From contig OY744609.1 of assembly GCA_963556255.1 (NCBI GenBank), positions 7,672,737 to 7,736,736 on the forward strand: DNA of 64,000 nucleotides, given 5' to 3'. Below are positions 63,683 through 64,000 of the stretch, one piece after another. The notes beneath the pieces were generated by a model. That model worked only from the letters and a program-made list of their open reading frames with translations. It was not told the DNA's origin and ran no database searches. The DNA is from Allolobophora icterica. Lineage: Eukaryota; Annelida; Clitellata; Crassiclitellata; Lumbricidae. The translations under genes and the position numbers were made by a program. How positions within the stretch are numbered: the stretch's first letter is position 1; each line of letters starts with the position of its first letter.

Positions 63683-64000
63683 TCACTGGAGAATAATGTC
63701 GACACGTCCTCCGGCATTCTGGTCGTTCCTTCCTCGCAGGTGGTTGAGCCCGAGGGCCTGGGTAGCGAAGGAGTCCGACCCTGTCCCGCCACCGTTGGCC
63801 TGCCACGACCAAGCCCCACAGTAGCCCTGGGTGTAGGCCCAGTCGAACTGCTCTGTGATGGACCGACCGTCTCCACCCACTTGGCTGAACTCGCCGAGAA
63901 GGTTTGGCTTGTTGAGGTTGTACTGGGAGTTGGGTACGTTGAGGGGGGATGAGCTCGTATAAACCCCCTCCCAGGAGTAGGTGTGCATCTGTTGAAAGTC
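63683..64000 (-). CDS. GH5-like glycoside hydrolase (cellulase/mannanase type), C-terminal part
   Basis: An open frame of 105 residues enters at the right edge and ends at a stop at 63683-63685. It reads DFQQMHTYSWEGVY, then NLNKPNLLGEFSQVGGDG, FDWAYTQGYCGAWSWQANGGG and a short polar tail. The order H-x-Y, then KPxLLGEFS with a glutamate after a hydrophobic strand, then a W-rich segment (GAWSWQ) is what the last strands of a GH5-type (beta/alpha)8 barrel look like. The Glu of GEF would be the catalytic nucleophile. Such enzymes cleave beta-1,4 glycans such as cellulose or mannan. The acid/base residue and signal peptide are beyond the window. Two AATAAA hexamers on the minus strand (63645-63650, 63627-63632) lie within 60 nt of the stop. 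Family assignment is moderate; substrate is unknown. Confidence 0.6.
   Translation of the reverse strand, partial: DFQQMHTYSWEGVYTSSSPLNVPNSQYNLNKPNLLGEFSQVGGDGRSITEQFDWAYTQGYCGAWSWQANGGGTGSDSFATQALGLNHLRGRNDQNAGGRVDIILQ

Overview
This is a eukaryotic (metazoan) genomic window: spliced genes with GT-AG introns, AATAAA signals, many CR1/L2-like LINE 3' ends, tRNA-derived SINEs, hAT-type MITEs and very abundant micro- and minisatellites. Gene content points to a marine invertebrate. The tropomyosin reads somewhat like echinoderm/hemichordate forms, but I cannot fix the taxon from sequence alone. There is no bacterial-style operon, CRISPR array or rRNA.

I could build six gene models by joining exons with consistent splice phase. 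(1) 14064 to 1801, minus: N-terminal 597 residues of the HECT ubiquitin ligase UBE3C in 13 exons; the HECT domain lies beyond the left edge. (2) 29111 to 20852, minus: a complete 9-exon, 363-residue stromal membrane-associated ArfGAP (SMAP1/2). (3) 30772 to 31463, plus: a two-exon, 83-residue gene with an acidic start and an extreme arginine-rich tail, resembling a sperm nuclear basic protein; its promoter is partly duplicated and its 5' splice site lies in a long hairpin. (4) 41187 to 36223, minus: a complete 6-exon, 452-residue SAXO (FAM154) axonemal microtubule protein, with an RFX X-box and a CRE upstream. (5) 47691 to 61711, plus: a complete 9-exon tropomyosin; it is 284 residues from the second in-frame ATG and 292 from the first. 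(6) 64000 to 63683, minus: the C-terminal end of a GH5-like glycoside hydrolase running off the right edge.

The rest is mostly repeats: 14.1-20.8 kb (LINE, SINEs, AT tracts and an inverted duplication), 31.6-36.1 kb (MITEs and a CT microsatellite), 41.4-47.7 kb (polypyrimidine tract, nested MITEs, a 1.77-kb minisatellite) and the long tropomyosin introns. Several hAT MITEs keep exact terminal inverted repeats and 8-bp target duplications, and one tropomyosin intron holds a four-deep nest. The most unusual signals are the arginine-rich gene, perfect or near-perfect short inverted duplications at splice sites (SMAP exon 7 acceptor, arginine-rich gene donor), and the ciliary/spermatid-type promoter of SAXO. 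The genes do not form one pathway; SAXO and the arginine-rich gene may share male-germline use, which is inference.
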